Positions 34,330 through 44,592 of a stretch of DNA of 64,000 bases are shown here, piece after piece. Both the position numbers and the translations under genes were made by a program. Position 1 is the first letter of the stretch, and every line of letters starts with the position of its first letter. The notes beneath the pieces were generated by a model, which was given only the letters and a program-made list of their open reading frames with translations, did not search any database and was not told the origin of the DNA. The DNA lies in the NCBI RefSeq assembly GCF_006968745.1, contig NZ_CP030118.1, positions 4,771,943-4,835,942 of the forward strand, written 5' to 3'. Source of the stretch: Brasilonema sennae CENA114. Its GTDB lineage: Bacteria; Cyanobacteriota; Cyanobacteriia; Cyanobacteriales; Nostocaceae.

Positions 34330-34785
34330 AGTTATTTTTACGTTAATTTACAAAGAACAGTCAAAATTGTTTGATTTTTAACCATTAATCCCAGATTCCG
34401 CAGGTGCGATCGCGCAAGGCGCGGCTCCCCTTGGGAGCATCGCTCCAAGCGCGATTGTCCGCAGCGAAGCGCGTAGCGTGCGCTTTGCGCATACGTAGCT
34501 TTCTTCGGAGTGATGAATTTTTGTAAAGTAACATCAGGACGAATTTCTGTAAAAAATGGCAATTTCCGCCCAAAACAAGCACTAATTTGACCAAGAAGGG
34601 AGTTAGCCGAGATTATTTTCCCGTCTACGCAAATATGGTTTACTTTTAACAGTTATCAGTTATCAGTTACCAGTTATCAAGTACCAGCCGCAGTTATCAG
34701 TTGGTAGGAAACGGACTCGTCCACCCCTTGTTCACTGTTCACTGTTCACTGTATGTTGGGCAACTGCTGTTTCCTTGGGGGTGCG
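34330..34785. other. Duplicated promoter region of tpsA2 with heptameric repeats
   Basis: GATGAATTTTTGTAAAGTAAC and the following ACGAATTTCTGTAAAAAATGG (about 34510-34560) match 32021-32070, so the tpsA unit was duplicated with its leader. 34640-34750 is filled with CAGTTATCAGTTACC and GTTCACT heptamers. Confidence 0.65.
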
Positions 34786-37700
34786 ATGTCCTTTAGAAAT
34801 ACTCGTTGGTTTTTGGGGATTGCGGTGGGGGGTGCGTTCGGCGCAGCCGTGTCGCTGACATTCGCCTTAGCTGCAAATTCTGCTTCTGCCCAAATTACAC
34901 CAGATGCCACTCTACCAAATAATTCCACTGTCACCATAAATGGCAACACCTTCAATATCGATGGGGGAACTATTGCCGGACGCAACTTGTTCCACAGCTT
35001 CCAACAGTTTTCTGTACCAACGCTTAATACGGCTTCTTTTAATAATGCTGTAAATATTCAAAACATCTTCAGTAGGGTAACGGGTACGTCAGTTTCAAAT
35101 ATTGATGGAATAATTAAAGCGTTGGGTACAGCTAATCTGTTTTTGATTAATCCAAATGGGATTATCTTTGGTCCTAATGCTAGTTTGAATGTTGGTGGTT
35201 CGTTCGTGGGAACGACAGCAAATGCGATTCAATTTGGTAATCAAGGTTTTTGGAGTGCAACGAATCCAAATAATCCTGCACTGCTAACGGTAAATCCTTC
35301 AGCTTTATTTTTCAATCAAATAGCAGCTGCTGCACGAATTGAAAATAACTCAGTTGCCGACGCTGGTTTAAATCCATCTTCTAGCTTTACAGCAAGAGGC
35401 TTGCGTGTGCCAGACGGAAGAAGTTTACTGCTGGTAGGCGGTGATATCAAAATGGATGGTGGACGTTTGTCTGCTTTTGGTGGGCGAGTCGAGTTAGGTG
35501 GGTTACGAAGTGCGGGAACAGTTGGGCTGAATGGGGATGGCAATAATCTGAGTTTGAGTTTTCCCAATAGTGTAGAAAGAAGCGATGTTTCCCTTAGTAA
35601 TGGTGCTCAAGTAAATGTTCCTGCTGGTGGTGGTGGAAGTATCGCGGTTAATGCCCGGAATTTAGAGATGACAGGAAGCAGTGAACTGTTAGCAGGGATA
35701 GGGACAGGACTGGATTCTAGTAATAGTAAGGCAGGAAATATTTCGGTTAATGCTACAGGAGCGATAAATCTCAACAATAGTTTCATTGAGAATGTGGTGC
35801 TACAACAAGCAAACGGACAGGGAGGCGATGTCAATATCAGTGCTAGCAGCTTGCGGCTTGAGGGTGGGGCACAGGTATTTACTGGTACTTTTGGTGCGGG
35901 CAAGGGGGGAAATTTGAGTGTTGATGCCCAAGATGTGCAATTGATTGGTACAAGCGCTGATGGTCAGTTTGGCAGTGGCTTGTTTGCACAAGCAGGCTCA
36001 AACTCAACAGGAAATGCGGGTGATTTAACGCTCAAAACCAATACCTTGCTAGTGCGAGATGGGGCACAGGTATTTACTGGCACTTTCGGTGCGGGCAAGG
36101 GGGGAAATTTGAGCGTTGATGCCCAAGATGTGCAAATCATTGGTACAAGCGCTGATGCTCGGTATTCCAGTAGCTTGCAAGTTTCTACAGGGCAAAACTC
36201 AACAGGGAATGCAGGAGATTTGACAATCAAAACCAATACCTTGCTAGTTCGGGATGGGGCAGGGGTTATTACTAGGACTTTAGGAGAGGGCAATACTGGT
36301 AACATAACGATAACCGCAAATACAACCTCACTTGATGGTGCTAAAAGTGCTGTATCCAATACATCAGGCGTTAGCTTAGCACCTATAGTTAGTGTTAAAT
36401 TGGATGAACAAAATCGTCGAGTAGTTACCGTTGAGTCTCCTCAGCAAACTGTCTTTCCAAACGCCAGAGGTAATAGTGGATACATCAACATTACAACTGA
36501 GTCACTCTCTGTCACCAATGGTGCGCGATTAGATACTAGCACTTCTGCACAAGGAAAAGCAGGGAATATCAGTGTTAATACCCGTAATGCAAAATTTAGT
36601 GGTACTGATACCAATGGCACTACCAGCGGTGCTTTTAGTACAGTGCAAAAAGGGGCATCGGGAAATGGTGGAGTTATCAATATTAATACAGCAGATAAAC
36701 TGACGGTTGATAATGGCGCTCAATTAGTAGCCAGCACTTTTGGAAATGGAAACGCAGGTGAAGTTAGGATTGTTGGTAAAGAAGTCGTATTTAATGGAGT
36801 AAGCGGCAGTACTCCCAGTGGAGCATTTAGCGCTGTAGCTTCTAATGGAGTGGGGAACGGAGGCAATATTAATGTCAGAACAGGTTCTCTTTCTGTGACT
36901 AATGGCGCTCAACTGTCTGCTGCTGTGGAAGCTGGGGCTAGTGGAAACGGAGGAAATTTGACAATAGCTACTAAGCGGTTGAATATCGTTAATGAAGCAG
37001 AGGGAACGGTAAGCAATTTGGGAAGCGGTAATGCAGGCAACTTGGAAGTAAAAGCCGATTTTATTGATCTAAATAACCAAGGAAAACTCACAGCTAACTC
37101 TAGAACAGGTTTTGGTGGTAATACTGAGTTAAATGTGAAAGACATTCTACTAATGCGCCGTGATAGCCTAATCTCTAACACTTCCGGCACACCACAAGAG
37201 GGTGGCAATGAAGGCAACTTAACACTCCGTACCAAATTTCTAGTTGCTCCCCCCAATGAAAATAACGACATTATTACTAATGCTTTTACTGGTGAGGGAG
37301 GTAATATTAACATTGTGGCTACTGGGAGAATTTATGGCTTTGTAGTACCTAGTCGGCTTGACTTTGAAAAGTTATCTCCTGCCAATCGAGATCCGCGTCA
37401 ATTACCAACAAATGACATTGTTGCAAGTTCCCGAAGCAACCTAAATATTTTTACTTTTCTTGACCCCAGTAACGGTTTAGTCTCCCTACCTGCATATGTA
37501 TTTGACCCCTCCAACCAAATCGTCCAAGGTTGTGCAGCTTTTGATCAACCAAATGCGAGTGACTTTAAAGTGACTGGACGCGGTGGTTTACCCCCCAGTC
37601 CTGATGAACCCCTCAGCAGTGATGCAGTCTGGGAAGATACTCGTTTGCGTGCGATCGCCAAACAGCGACTAGATTCTAAAACTACGGCAACAAAACCCAA

Positions 37701-37842
37701 GTCTGAATCTGATACAGTTGAAATTATACCTGCTACGGGTTGGGTATTCAACGGTAAGGGCGAAGTGACACTGGTTTCCCAAACACCCAATGCTACTGTT
37801 GAAAATTTGGCTGGTTCTTCCCAGTCATGCCGTCTTCGTTAA
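34786..37842 (+). CDS. Filamentous haemagglutinin-type exoprotein, TpsA (copy 2)
   Basis: The product is 1018 residues. The signal peptide and TPS domain are nearly identical to copy 1 (first ~200 residues), as is the C-terminal ~110 residues (KVTGRGGLPPSPDEPLSSDA; ATGWVFNGKGEVTLVS). The longer central beta-helix differs and contains a roughly 75-residue tandem repeat (AQVFTGTFGAGKGGNLSVDA, then TGNAGDLTLKTNTLLVRDGA, repeated in diverged form). The mosaic pattern (conserved ends, divergent middle) is what tandem duplication with exchange or diversification of the passenger would give. It ends 4 bp into the convergent CHASE2-kinase gene (shared stop region 37839-37842). It is probably exported by the TpsB at 27077. 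Confidence 0.93.
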   Translation: MSFRNTRWFLGIAVGGAFGAAVSLTFALAANSASAQITPDATLPNNSTVTINGNTFNIDGGTIAGRNLFHSFQQFSVPTLNTASFNNAVNIQNIFSRVTGTSVSNIDGIIKALGTANLFLINPNGIIFGPNASLNVGGSFVGTTANAIQFGNQGFWSATNPNNPALLTVNPSALFFNQIAAAARIENNSVADAGLNPSSSFTARGLRVPDGRSLLLVGGDIKMDGGRLSAFGGRVELGGLRSAGTVGLNGDGNNLSLSFPNSVERSDVSLSNGAQVNVPAGGGGSIAVNARNLEMTGSSELLAGIGTGLDSSNSKAGNISVNATGAINLNNSFIENVVLQQANGQGGDVNISASSLRLEGGAQVFTGTFGAGKGGNLSVDAQDVQLIGTSADGQFGSGLFAQAGSNSTGNAGDLTLKTNTLLVRDGAQVFTGTFGAGKGGNLSVDAQDVQIIGTSADARYSSSLQVSTGQNSTGNAGDLTIKTNTLLVRDGAGVITRTLGEGNTGNITITANTTSLDGAKSAVSNTSGVSLAPIVSVKLDEQNRRVVTVESPQQTVFPNARGNSGYINITTESLSVTNGARLDTSTSAQGKAGNISVNTRNAKFSGTDTNGTTSGAFSTVQKGASGNGGVININTADKLTVDNGAQLVASTFGNGNAGEVRIVGKEVVFNGVSGSTPSGAFSAVASNGVGNGGNINVRTGSLSVTNGAQLSAAVEAGASGNGGNLTIATKRLNIVNEAEGTVSNLGSGNAGNLEVKADFIDLNNQGKLTANSRTGFGGNTELNVKDILLMRRDSLISNTSGTPQEGGNEGNLTLRTKFLVAPPNENNDIITNAFTGEGGNINIVATGRIYGFVVPSRLDFEKLSPANRDPRQLPTNDIVASSRSNLNIFTFLDPSNGLVSLPAYVFDPSNQIVQGCAAFDQPNASDFKVTGRGGLPPSPDEPLSSDAVWEDTRLRAIAKQRLDSKTTATKPKSESDTVEIIPATGWVFNGKGEVTLVSQTPNATVENLAGSSQSCRLR

Positions 37843-39983
37843 AGACCTTCTAAACTATTTAATACCTCTGTAGCCGACTGATATCTTAAATTGCAGTTTT
37901 GATTCACCATTCTATTTAATACCGCAGCAAATTTGTCACTGATTTCTGCTAAATTGTGCCAATTCTGCAAGCTACCATCTTGCCGAGATATAACCACCCT
38001 TAAAGTGTTAAAGTCTCTTTGAAACGCTTTAGGATGTCTCCCTGTTAAGGCTTGAATAGCCAGTATTCCCAACGCATAAATATCGCTATTTAGTCTTGGT
38101 TGTCCGTTCATTTGTTCGGGAGGCATATAACTAGGAGTACCAATTGCGACCGTACTATTTTGCTGGTGAGTTTGAATCTGCTTGACTGCACCAAAATCAA
38201 TTAAAAAAATCCGTCCATCACTTTCTCGCCTGATTAAATTACTAGGTTTGATATCTCGATGGATGACATTATAACCGTGAACAAAAACAAGTATTAGCAA
38301 AACTTCTTTGAGTAGAGATACAACATCAGCTTCTGCAAACTTTTTATTAGGAGTAATCTCTTTTTCAAGGGAATTCCCTTTGATAAATTCTTGAATTAAA
38401 TAAAATTCTTGATTTTCTTCAAAATAAGCCAATAATTGAGGAATCTGGTCATGCTGACCCAGAACTTCTAAAATTTCTGCTTCAGTGTTGAAAAGTCGTC
38501 TAGCAACCCTTAAAAAAGTTTCTTCTTGATGAGCGGGTCGTAATTGCTTGACCACACATTGAGGATGACTAGGACGCTGAGTATCTTGAGCTAAATAAGT
38601 TTCACTAAATCCTCCATGACTTAGAGGTTCGATGATTTTATAGCGTCTTTTCAGCAGGTGCGTCTCGGAGGGAATTTGAGGTGGTGTTGTTAGACTTGAG
38701 GAATTGCCCCTCTGGTTTATAAATGCTTGCAGTTGGATAATGGCTTCTTCTTGCTGCTGAACCTGTTGTGCTATTTTTTCTTTCTCTTGCTTACTCTGAT
38801 ATACCGTATAACCAAGAACGCTACCAGTTGCTAACACAAACCCCAGTGCTGGTGAGATGACTGGAATCCATCCTGCTTGGGTAAAAATAAAAAAGTTACC
38901 AGCAAATAATACTACAAGACCTGTTCCACCGACAATTGCTAGATATAAAGGGTGCTGAATGCGCGATGCAATTATACCTCCAGCTAAACTCCATACCAAA
39001 ATCCAAACCACTTCACCCCATTCAGGCAAAAACCAAAATAGAGTTTGTTTGTCGAGAACAGGGCGAAGAATTTGACTGACACTTTGGGCATGAATCTCCA
39101 CTCCCGCCATTCTACCGGATGTGTCTGACTTGCCAGTGCTATAGGGTGTATTGAAAATATCCTTTAAACTGGGTGCGGTTGAACCAATCAAGATGATGCG
39201 GTTTTTCACTAAATCACGATTAACTTTATCCTCAAGCACATCTGTCATAGTAACTTTTTCAGCTACCTGAGAAGAGCGGTAGTTGAGGATAATTTGGTAA
39301 CCACCAGTATCTATATTTTGATAACCACCAGAATTACTTTCTAGACGTTTAAATATAGTCTCGCCAAGTTGCAACTCTTGGTTGGAAGTCTTTTGCGGTT
39401 GAATGTTTTTAGCTTTCAAGTATTTTAGTGCTAGTTGTAAACTTAAGGAATATTCTGCTGCACAAGCGTCATTTGCTGCTGGGGTAAACAACAGTAAATT
39501 ACGACGTATTGTGCCATCAGAATCTTCTACAACATCGATAAATCCGACTTTCGATGGCTCAATTCCCTCAGGAGGAGATACTCCAGGCTCATTATTATCA
39601 CGATGTTTGCAAATTGGAATAATAATATCGCTCTGTTGCAAACGTTTCAATAAGTTGTTGTGACCAGGTTCAATGGGTAAGTCACGATAAATGTCAAGAC
39701 CAATTGCTCGCGGTTGATATTGCTCAAGTTTACCCAAGAGATTGTCGAGAACTTGCCCCGATAAACGGTCTGAAGTGGGCGATTTCCATTTTTTGATGTC
39801 ATCTTCAGTGATTGCAACAATTAGCAGGCGGGAATCTGTACCAGAATCTGCTCGCATTTGCATCATCTGGTCAAAAAGCCTAATTTCTAATGGTTCTAGC
39901 ACTCCTAACTTTTGAACAGCAAACAGTAAACCTGTGACAATGACGCTATAAACAACTGTTGATAATGTGAATAAATTTTTCAT
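37839..39983 (-). CDS. CHASE2-domain Ser/Thr protein kinase
   Basis: From the ATG at 39983 the protein is 714 residues (an upstream TTG at 39998 would add five). One N-terminal transmembrane helix is followed by an extracytoplasmic CHASE2 sensor (about 30-320: RLLIVAITEDDIKKW; RAIGLDIYRDLP; ILIGSTAPSLKD). Then come two or three membrane helices (about 325-395), a short coiled coil, and a eukaryotic-type kinase domain with Gly loop LSHGGFSETY near 454, HRDIKPSN near 574 and IDFGAVKQ. This architecture is common in cyanobacteria. Convergent with, and overlapping, tpsA2; with the CHAT and DUF928 genes it suggests that the exoprotein locus is under signal control. Confidence 0.93.
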   Translation of the reverse strand: MKNLFTLSTVVYSVIVTGLLFAVQKLGVLEPLEIRLFDQMMQMRADSGTDSRLLIVAITEDDIKKWKSPTSDRLSGQVLDNLLGKLEQYQPRAIGLDIYRDLPIEPGHNNLLKRLQQSDIIIPICKHRDNNEPGVSPPEGIEPSKVGFIDVVEDSDGTIRRNLLLFTPAANDACAAEYSLSLQLALKYLKAKNIQPQKTSNQELQLGETIFKRLESNSGGYQNIDTGGYQIILNYRSSQVAEKVTMTDVLEDKVNRDLVKNRIILIGSTAPSLKDIFNTPYSTGKSDTSGRMAGVEIHAQSVSQILRPVLDKQTLFWFLPEWGEVVWILVWSLAGGIIASRIQHPLYLAIVGGTGLVVLFAGNFFIFTQAGWIPVISPALGFVLATGSVLGYTVYQSKQEKEKIAQQVQQQEEAIIQLQAFINQRGNSSSLTTPPQIPSETHLLKRRYKIIEPLSHGGFSETYLAQDTQRPSHPQCVVKQLRPAHQEETFLRVARRLFNTEAEILEVLGQHDQIPQLLAYFEENQEFYLIQEFIKGNSLEKEITPNKKFAEADVVSLLKEVLLILVFVHGYNVIHRDIKPSNLIRRESDGRIFLIDFGAVKQIQTHQQNSTVAIGTPSYMPPEQMNGQPRLNSDIYALGILAIQALTGRHPKAFQRDFNTLRVVISRQDGSLQNWHNLAEISDKFAAVLNRMVNQNCNLRYQSATEVLNSLEGL

Positions 39984-40246
39984 AAAATTTACTGTCAAGC
40001 ATATAATTATAGCAGTTTGAACTTGAGTGAAATACAGTATCTTTTCTAAACTTCTTCGGAAGTTGAATGAATAGAAACAATAGTTAAACGCTTATCTTGA
40101 TTGCAGATTTAAGATCTTAAATTGGAGACAAAGTAGTAAAAAATAGGGCAAGAGATGGAACTAACCGAAATATGGGCTATTCTTTCCCATTTGGCAACTT
40201 ACAAAAATGTTACACTTAAAGACAAATCGTCCCTATATGACGGCTT
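39984..40246. other. Divergent promoter interval
   Basis: This AT-rich interval lies between the kinase and ABC ATPase genes. No gene or clear repeat is seen. Confidence 0.5.
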
Positions 40247-41287
40247 ATGTCTCCAGAATCTCCCGTATACCGTGACAATAGTGCAAGTGACTATAGTATA
40301 ATATCGGTTCAAAACCTGAGTAAATTATATCCTGTCGCTGTTAAGGAACCAGGTATTGTCGGGACACTTACCCACTTTTTCCGCCGCACTTACCGACAAA
40401 TCAAAGCAGTTGAAGATGTTTCCTTTGAAATTGCACCTGGTGAGGTGGTGGGCTTTTTGGGACCAAATGGCGCTGGTAAAACCACGACATTGAAAATGCT
40501 CACAGGGCTGATTCATCCATCTATTGGTCAAGTTAGAGTGGCTGGACACGTTCCGTTTCGTCGCCAGGAAGCGTTTTTGCAAAAAATTACCCTGGTGATG
40601 GGGCAAAAACAGCAACTACTATGGGACTTGCCTGCTCTAGATTCTCTCAAGATTAATGCTGCTGTCTACAACATTTCTGACAAAGAGTTCCGCCACCGGG
40701 TGGGGGAATTAACCGAGATGCTATCGCTGGAAGGAAAACTAACCCAGCCTGTGCGGAAGCTGTCTTTAGGTGAACGAATGAAGGCGGAATTGTTAGCAGC
40801 ACTTTTACACCGTCCACAAGTCCTGTTTTTGGATGAACCGACACTAGGGTTAGATGTGAATGCTCAGGTGGGAGTGCGTGATTTCTTACGCGATTATAAT
40901 CAGCGATATCAAGCGACGGTGCTCTTGACAAGCCATTACATGGCAGATATCACGGCTTTGTGTCAGCGGGTACTGCTGATTCACCAAGGACATTTGATCT
41001 ATGACGGTAGTTTAGATGGCTTGCAGGAACGTTTTGCCCCTTACCGGGAAGTTCATTTGGAGTTAACCAATGAGTTGCCCAAAGAGAAGCTGATGTTATA
41101 CGGTGATGTACGACAAATAGAAGGGCGCTCTGTGTGTTTTATGGTACCACAAGAGGCACTCACTCGCACTGTCGCAAAGATCTTAGCAGATTTGGAGATT
41201 GTAGATTTGACCGTGACAGAACCGTCAGTTGAAGAAGTGATTGGGCAAGTTTTCCAAGCGGGAGTGGTCGTAGCACCTAGTCAATAA
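40247..41287 (+). CDS. ABC-2-type transporter ATP-binding protein
   Basis: The 346-residue ATPase has Walker A GPNGAGKTTT, Q-loop GQKQQLLWD, signature LSLGERMKAE, Walker B VLFLDEPTLGLD and switch His (LTSHYMAD). The N-terminal extension (KLYPVAVKEPGIVG) and C-terminal ~110-residue domain resemble the drug/lipid exporter ATPases of the ABC-2 class (daunorubicin/viologen-type). The usual permease genes are not visible downstream: the next gene is the M3 peptidase. Either they are lost or lie elsewhere. The short region 41340-41475 holds no permease. Confidence 0.9.
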   Translation: MSPESPVYRDNSASDYSIISVQNLSKLYPVAVKEPGIVGTLTHFFRRTYRQIKAVEDVSFEIAPGEVVGFLGPNGAGKTTTLKMLTGLIHPSIGQVRVAGHVPFRRQEAFLQKITLVMGQKQQLLWDLPALDSLKINAAVYNISDKEFRHRVGELTEMLSLEGKLTQPVRKLSLGERMKAELLAALLHRPQVLFLDEPTLGLDVNAQVGVRDFLRDYNQRYQATVLLTSHYMADITALCQRVLLIHQGHLIYDGSLDGLQERFAPYREVHLELTNELPKEKLMLYGDVRQIEGRSVCFMVPQEALTRTVAKILADLEIVDLTVTEPSVEEVIGQVFQAGVVVAPSQ

Positions 41288-41499
41288 GGTGTTTGGTTGG
41301 TTACTGCAATCCGACCGTGCCCTTTGTTGATTTGCGCTATAGGTCTGACTGACCAAATTATGATGTCAGTACGGTTGTTACTACTTTTACTTGGGAAGAA
41401 TCTGCAATAGAGAAAGCTATTGCTACATTAGATGATATATAAAGAAGAAAAAGAAAAATCGCTTTTTACTGCGTATTGACCCGCTCCTCAGATCAAACT

Positions 41500-43605
41500 A
41501 TGAGTACAAATACCATTATTTCCAAGAATCCTTTACTAAAAGGCTCTGGTTTGCCTTCCTTTGGGGAGATTTCAGCAGAGTCTGTTGTACCAGCATTTAA
41601 CCAACTGCTGGCAGAACTCGATCAGGAACTTACGACTTTAGAAGCTAATGTAAAACCTACTTGGAACGGTTTAGTAGAACCTCTGGAAAAGCTGACAGAA
41701 GGCCTGAATTGGAGTTGGGGAATTGTAAGCCATTTGATGGGTGTGAAAAATAGCTCCGAACTTCGCGAGGCATACGAAAGCGTACTACCGCACGTCGTGC
41801 AATTTTCCAACAAGCTCGGTCAAAGCCAACCAATTTATAATGCCTTTAAGGCACTCCGTGCCAGTGATGCTTGGGCAAAACTTGAGGAGTCTCAACAGCG
41901 TATTGTAGAAGCGGCGATCCGAGATGCTGAACTTTCTGGCGTTGGTTTGCAGGGCGAAGCAAAGGAACGTTTTAATGCCATTCAGATGGAGTTGGCAGAA
42001 CTGTCTACCAAGTTTTCCAACCATGTGCTAGATGCAACCAAAGCGTTTAGTATGACTTTGACAAATCCAGAAGAAATCGAGGGTTTACCTCCCAGTTTAG
42101 TGAGTTTAGCCGCACAAGCAGCACAGGCTGCAGGCGAAGAAAATGCTACTCCAGAAAATGGCCCTTGGCGGATTACTTTGGACTCGCCCAGTTATGGTCC
42201 TTTCATGCAGCATAGCACTCGACGGGATTTGCGGGAAAAACTATACAGAGCCTTTATTAGCCGTGCTTCTTATGGTGAGTTGGATAACAACCCGTTAATT
42301 GAACGCATTTTGGAGTTGCGTCAAGAACTAGCAAAACTACTTGGCTTTGAAACATATGCTGAATTAAGCTTAGCCAGTAAAATGGCTCCTAATGTTCAAG
42401 CAGTTGAGTCCTTATTAGAAGAAATGCGTCGTGCTAGTTATGATGCTGCTATTAAGGAATTGAAAGAACTCAAAGCCTTTGCTGGATCTAAGGGTGCACC
42501 AGAAGCAAACGATTTGCAGCACTGGGACATTAGTTTTTGGGCAGAACGTCAACGAGAAGAAAAATTTGCTTTCACGGCTGAAGAATTACGCCCTTATTTC
42601 CCACTTCCTCAAGTGCTGGATGGCTTGTTTGGACTAGTGCAGCGACTATTTGGCATCACTATTACCCCGAATGATGGGCAAGCCCCAGTTTGGCATGAGG
42701 ATGTGCGTTACTTCCAAATTGCTAACGAAACAGGTCAGCCAATTGCCTACTTTTACCTTGATCCCTACAGCCGTCCAGAAGAAAAACGTGGCGGTGCTTG
42801 GATGGATGTTTGTATTAACCGTGGCAAAGTCACAGAAAATGGAGTCACGACTACCCGCTTACCTGTGGCGTATTTGGTGTGTAACCAAACTCCCTCAATA
42901 GGTGATCAGCCTAGCCTCATGACTTTCAATGAAGTGGAGACTTTGTTCCACGAGTTTGGTCATGGCTTGCATCATATGCTCACCAAAGTAGAGTATGCTG
43001 CAGCCGCAGGCATCAATAACGTTGAGTGGGATGCGGTGGAATTGCCTAGCCAGTTCATGGAAAACTGGTGCTACGACAGACCAACTTTGTTCGGTATGGC
43101 GAAGCATTACCAAACTGGTGAACCTTTACCAGAACATTACTACCAAAAGTTACTAGCAGCAAAGAACTACATGAGTGGTAGTGGTATGTTGCGACAAATC
43201 CACATTAGCAGCCTTGACATAGAACTGCACCACCGCTATCGTCCGGATGGCGGCGAGACTCCAAAAGATGTGCGATCGCGCCTTGCCAAAACCACTACTG
43301 TTTTGCCACCACTACCAGAAGATTCATTTTTGTGTGCTTTCGGACACATATTTTCAGGTGGATATGCGGCTGGTTACTACAGTTATAAATGGGCTGAAGT
43401 ATTAAGCGCTGACGCTTTTGCCGCTTTTGAAGAAGCTGGCTTAGATAACGAACAAGCTATAAAAGCTACAGGTAAGCGTTATCGTGATACAGTGCTGGCT
43501 CTTGGTGGTAGTAAGCATCCAATGGACGTATTTAAGTCGTTCAGGGGTCGTGAACCCAGTACTGAAGCTTTGCTCAAGCATAATGGCTTAGTAGCAGCAG
43601 CGTAA
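41500..43605 (+). CDS. M3-family oligopeptidase (PrlC/OpdA-like)
   Basis: From the ATG at 41500 the protein is 701 residues, normal for M3 enzymes such as oligopeptidase A. The catalytic HExxH zinc motif is FHEFGHGLHH near residue 490, and the downstream NNVEWDAVELPSQFMENW is the third-ligand region typical of M3. These cytoplasmic peptidases degrade short peptides, including cleaved signal peptides. An upstream in-frame start at 41476 is less likely. Confidence 0.96.
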   Translation: MSTNTIISKNPLLKGSGLPSFGEISAESVVPAFNQLLAELDQELTTLEANVKPTWNGLVEPLEKLTEGLNWSWGIVSHLMGVKNSSELREAYESVLPHVVQFSNKLGQSQPIYNAFKALRASDAWAKLEESQQRIVEAAIRDAELSGVGLQGEAKERFNAIQMELAELSTKFSNHVLDATKAFSMTLTNPEEIEGLPPSLVSLAAQAAQAAGEENATPENGPWRITLDSPSYGPFMQHSTRRDLREKLYRAFISRASYGELDNNPLIERILELRQELAKLLGFETYAELSLASKMAPNVQAVESLLEEMRRASYDAAIKELKELKAFAGSKGAPEANDLQHWDISFWAERQREEKFAFTAEELRPYFPLPQVLDGLFGLVQRLFGITITPNDGQAPVWHEDVRYFQIANETGQPIAYFYLDPYSRPEEKRGGAWMDVCINRGKVTENGVTTTRLPVAYLVCNQTPSIGDQPSLMTFNEVETLFHEFGHGLHHMLTKVEYAAAAGINNVEWDAVELPSQFMENWCYDRPTLFGMAKHYQTGEPLPEHYYQKLLAAKNYMSGSGMLRQIHISSLDIELHHRYRPDGGETPKDVRSRLAKTTTVLPPLPEDSFLCAFGHIFSGGYAAGYYSYKWAEVLSADAFAAFEEAGLDNEQAIKATGKRYRDTVLALGGSKHPMDVFKSFRGREPSTEALLKHNGLVAAA

Positions 43606-43619
43606 CTCTCAAAACCTCA

Positions 43620-44592
43620 GTTAGTTATACCCATTTGTGTAGCTAACTGAGGAAACATGAATCATATCATGCCCGGATGAATACTTGTGAGCCAGCGCGG
43701 TCTTGGGGAGCCAGCACTGCAGGAGGGTTTCCCTCCGTAGGTGTCTGGCGTTGGTTTCCCCCATGAGCGACTGGCGAACCCCGAAGGGGTAAAAAATCAA
43801 GAACCTCACCCCCTGTCCCCTCTGCGAACTCGCGCAGAGGGGGTTTTTGGTATTAATGAATCGGTGTTCTAGGCTTGATATCAAAACAAAAAGCGACAAT
43901 ATTATTTTGAGGCTGCTGAATAAGAACTGCTGACTAAGCCTGCCATAGCTGACTTAGTCGAGCAGAGGAACTACTTGAAAAACAAACTTAGTGTGGCTGA
44001 ACTCTAGCAGTACCTGTGTTCATTATTCCCTAACGTTTTTTCGTAAATAATAATACCAGTCTTAAAAAAGAATGCGACAGATACACATTCCCAAACCCTT
44101 GTTTCGTCTAGGCTTTTTTGCGGATTTCATGAGCGAATTTTGAATTTTGAATTGGTATAATTACTTTTTACCACCAAAAGATTACTGATTTTCAAATCGC
44201 ACCATGCGCACAGAACGCAGAGAAAATACGCTTCGCTTGATAGGTAATTTTAGAGTGGGAAGGGAGTAAGAAATTTGATTGGTGTTTTCACGAAGTTTTG
44301 GTACAAAAAATTTTTATCGTCACTTTACAAAAAAGATTACTAAATACTTAGCTTTATTTGTTAACATTATTACTTAAAAGCACAGTAAAAAATAAGAGCT
44401 ATACCATCGTCAGACCACAGGTTTTCTTACTGGCATTTTGGTGCAAATAAGTTACTTTATCTACCCAATCAAAGAATAACTGCAGACACAGCAGATTACA
44501 CGCTTTGAATTTTCAAAGCAGATTTATGCTGCTTAGGGATTTTGATACACCCAGTGACCCAACCTAATGACTAAGTTTAGACAAGGAATTGT
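43620..44592. other. Long non-coding interval
   Basis: It includes a partial copy of the MITE left end (ATATCATGCCCGG, 43666-43678), a GC-rich repeat mosaic (43690-43800), the terminator at 43817, and a palindromic unit at about 44050-44162 starting ATACCAGTCTTAAAA and ending TTTTGAATTGGTAT. That unit shares its left half with 16028-16060. From 44163 to 44590 AT-rich sequence with no gene. Confidence 0.5.
43817..43847 (+). terminator. Rho-independent-type terminator
   Basis: CCCCTCTGCG (43817-43826) pairs with CGCAGAGGGG (43833-43842) and GTTTTT follows. It lies 210 bp after the M3 peptidase gene, within repeat-derived sequence, so its use as the natural end is likely but not certain. Confidence 0.6.

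Noticed and set aside
34338..34594. Two minus-strand frames of 69 and 74 codons after tpsA1
   Set aside because: They follow a GCGATCGC-rich repeat stretch and the duplicated tpsA leader; compositions are repeat-like.
32886..37790. Many minus-strand frames opposite the two TpsA genes
   Set aside because: They are shadows produced by the codon use of beta-helix repeats; the plus-strand products carry signal peptides and domain motifs.
41360..41449. Possible gene tail (TTFTWEESAIEKAIATLDDI-stop) before the M3 peptidase
   Set aside because: Only about 27 codons remain and no upstream frame extends it; too little to name a pseudogene.
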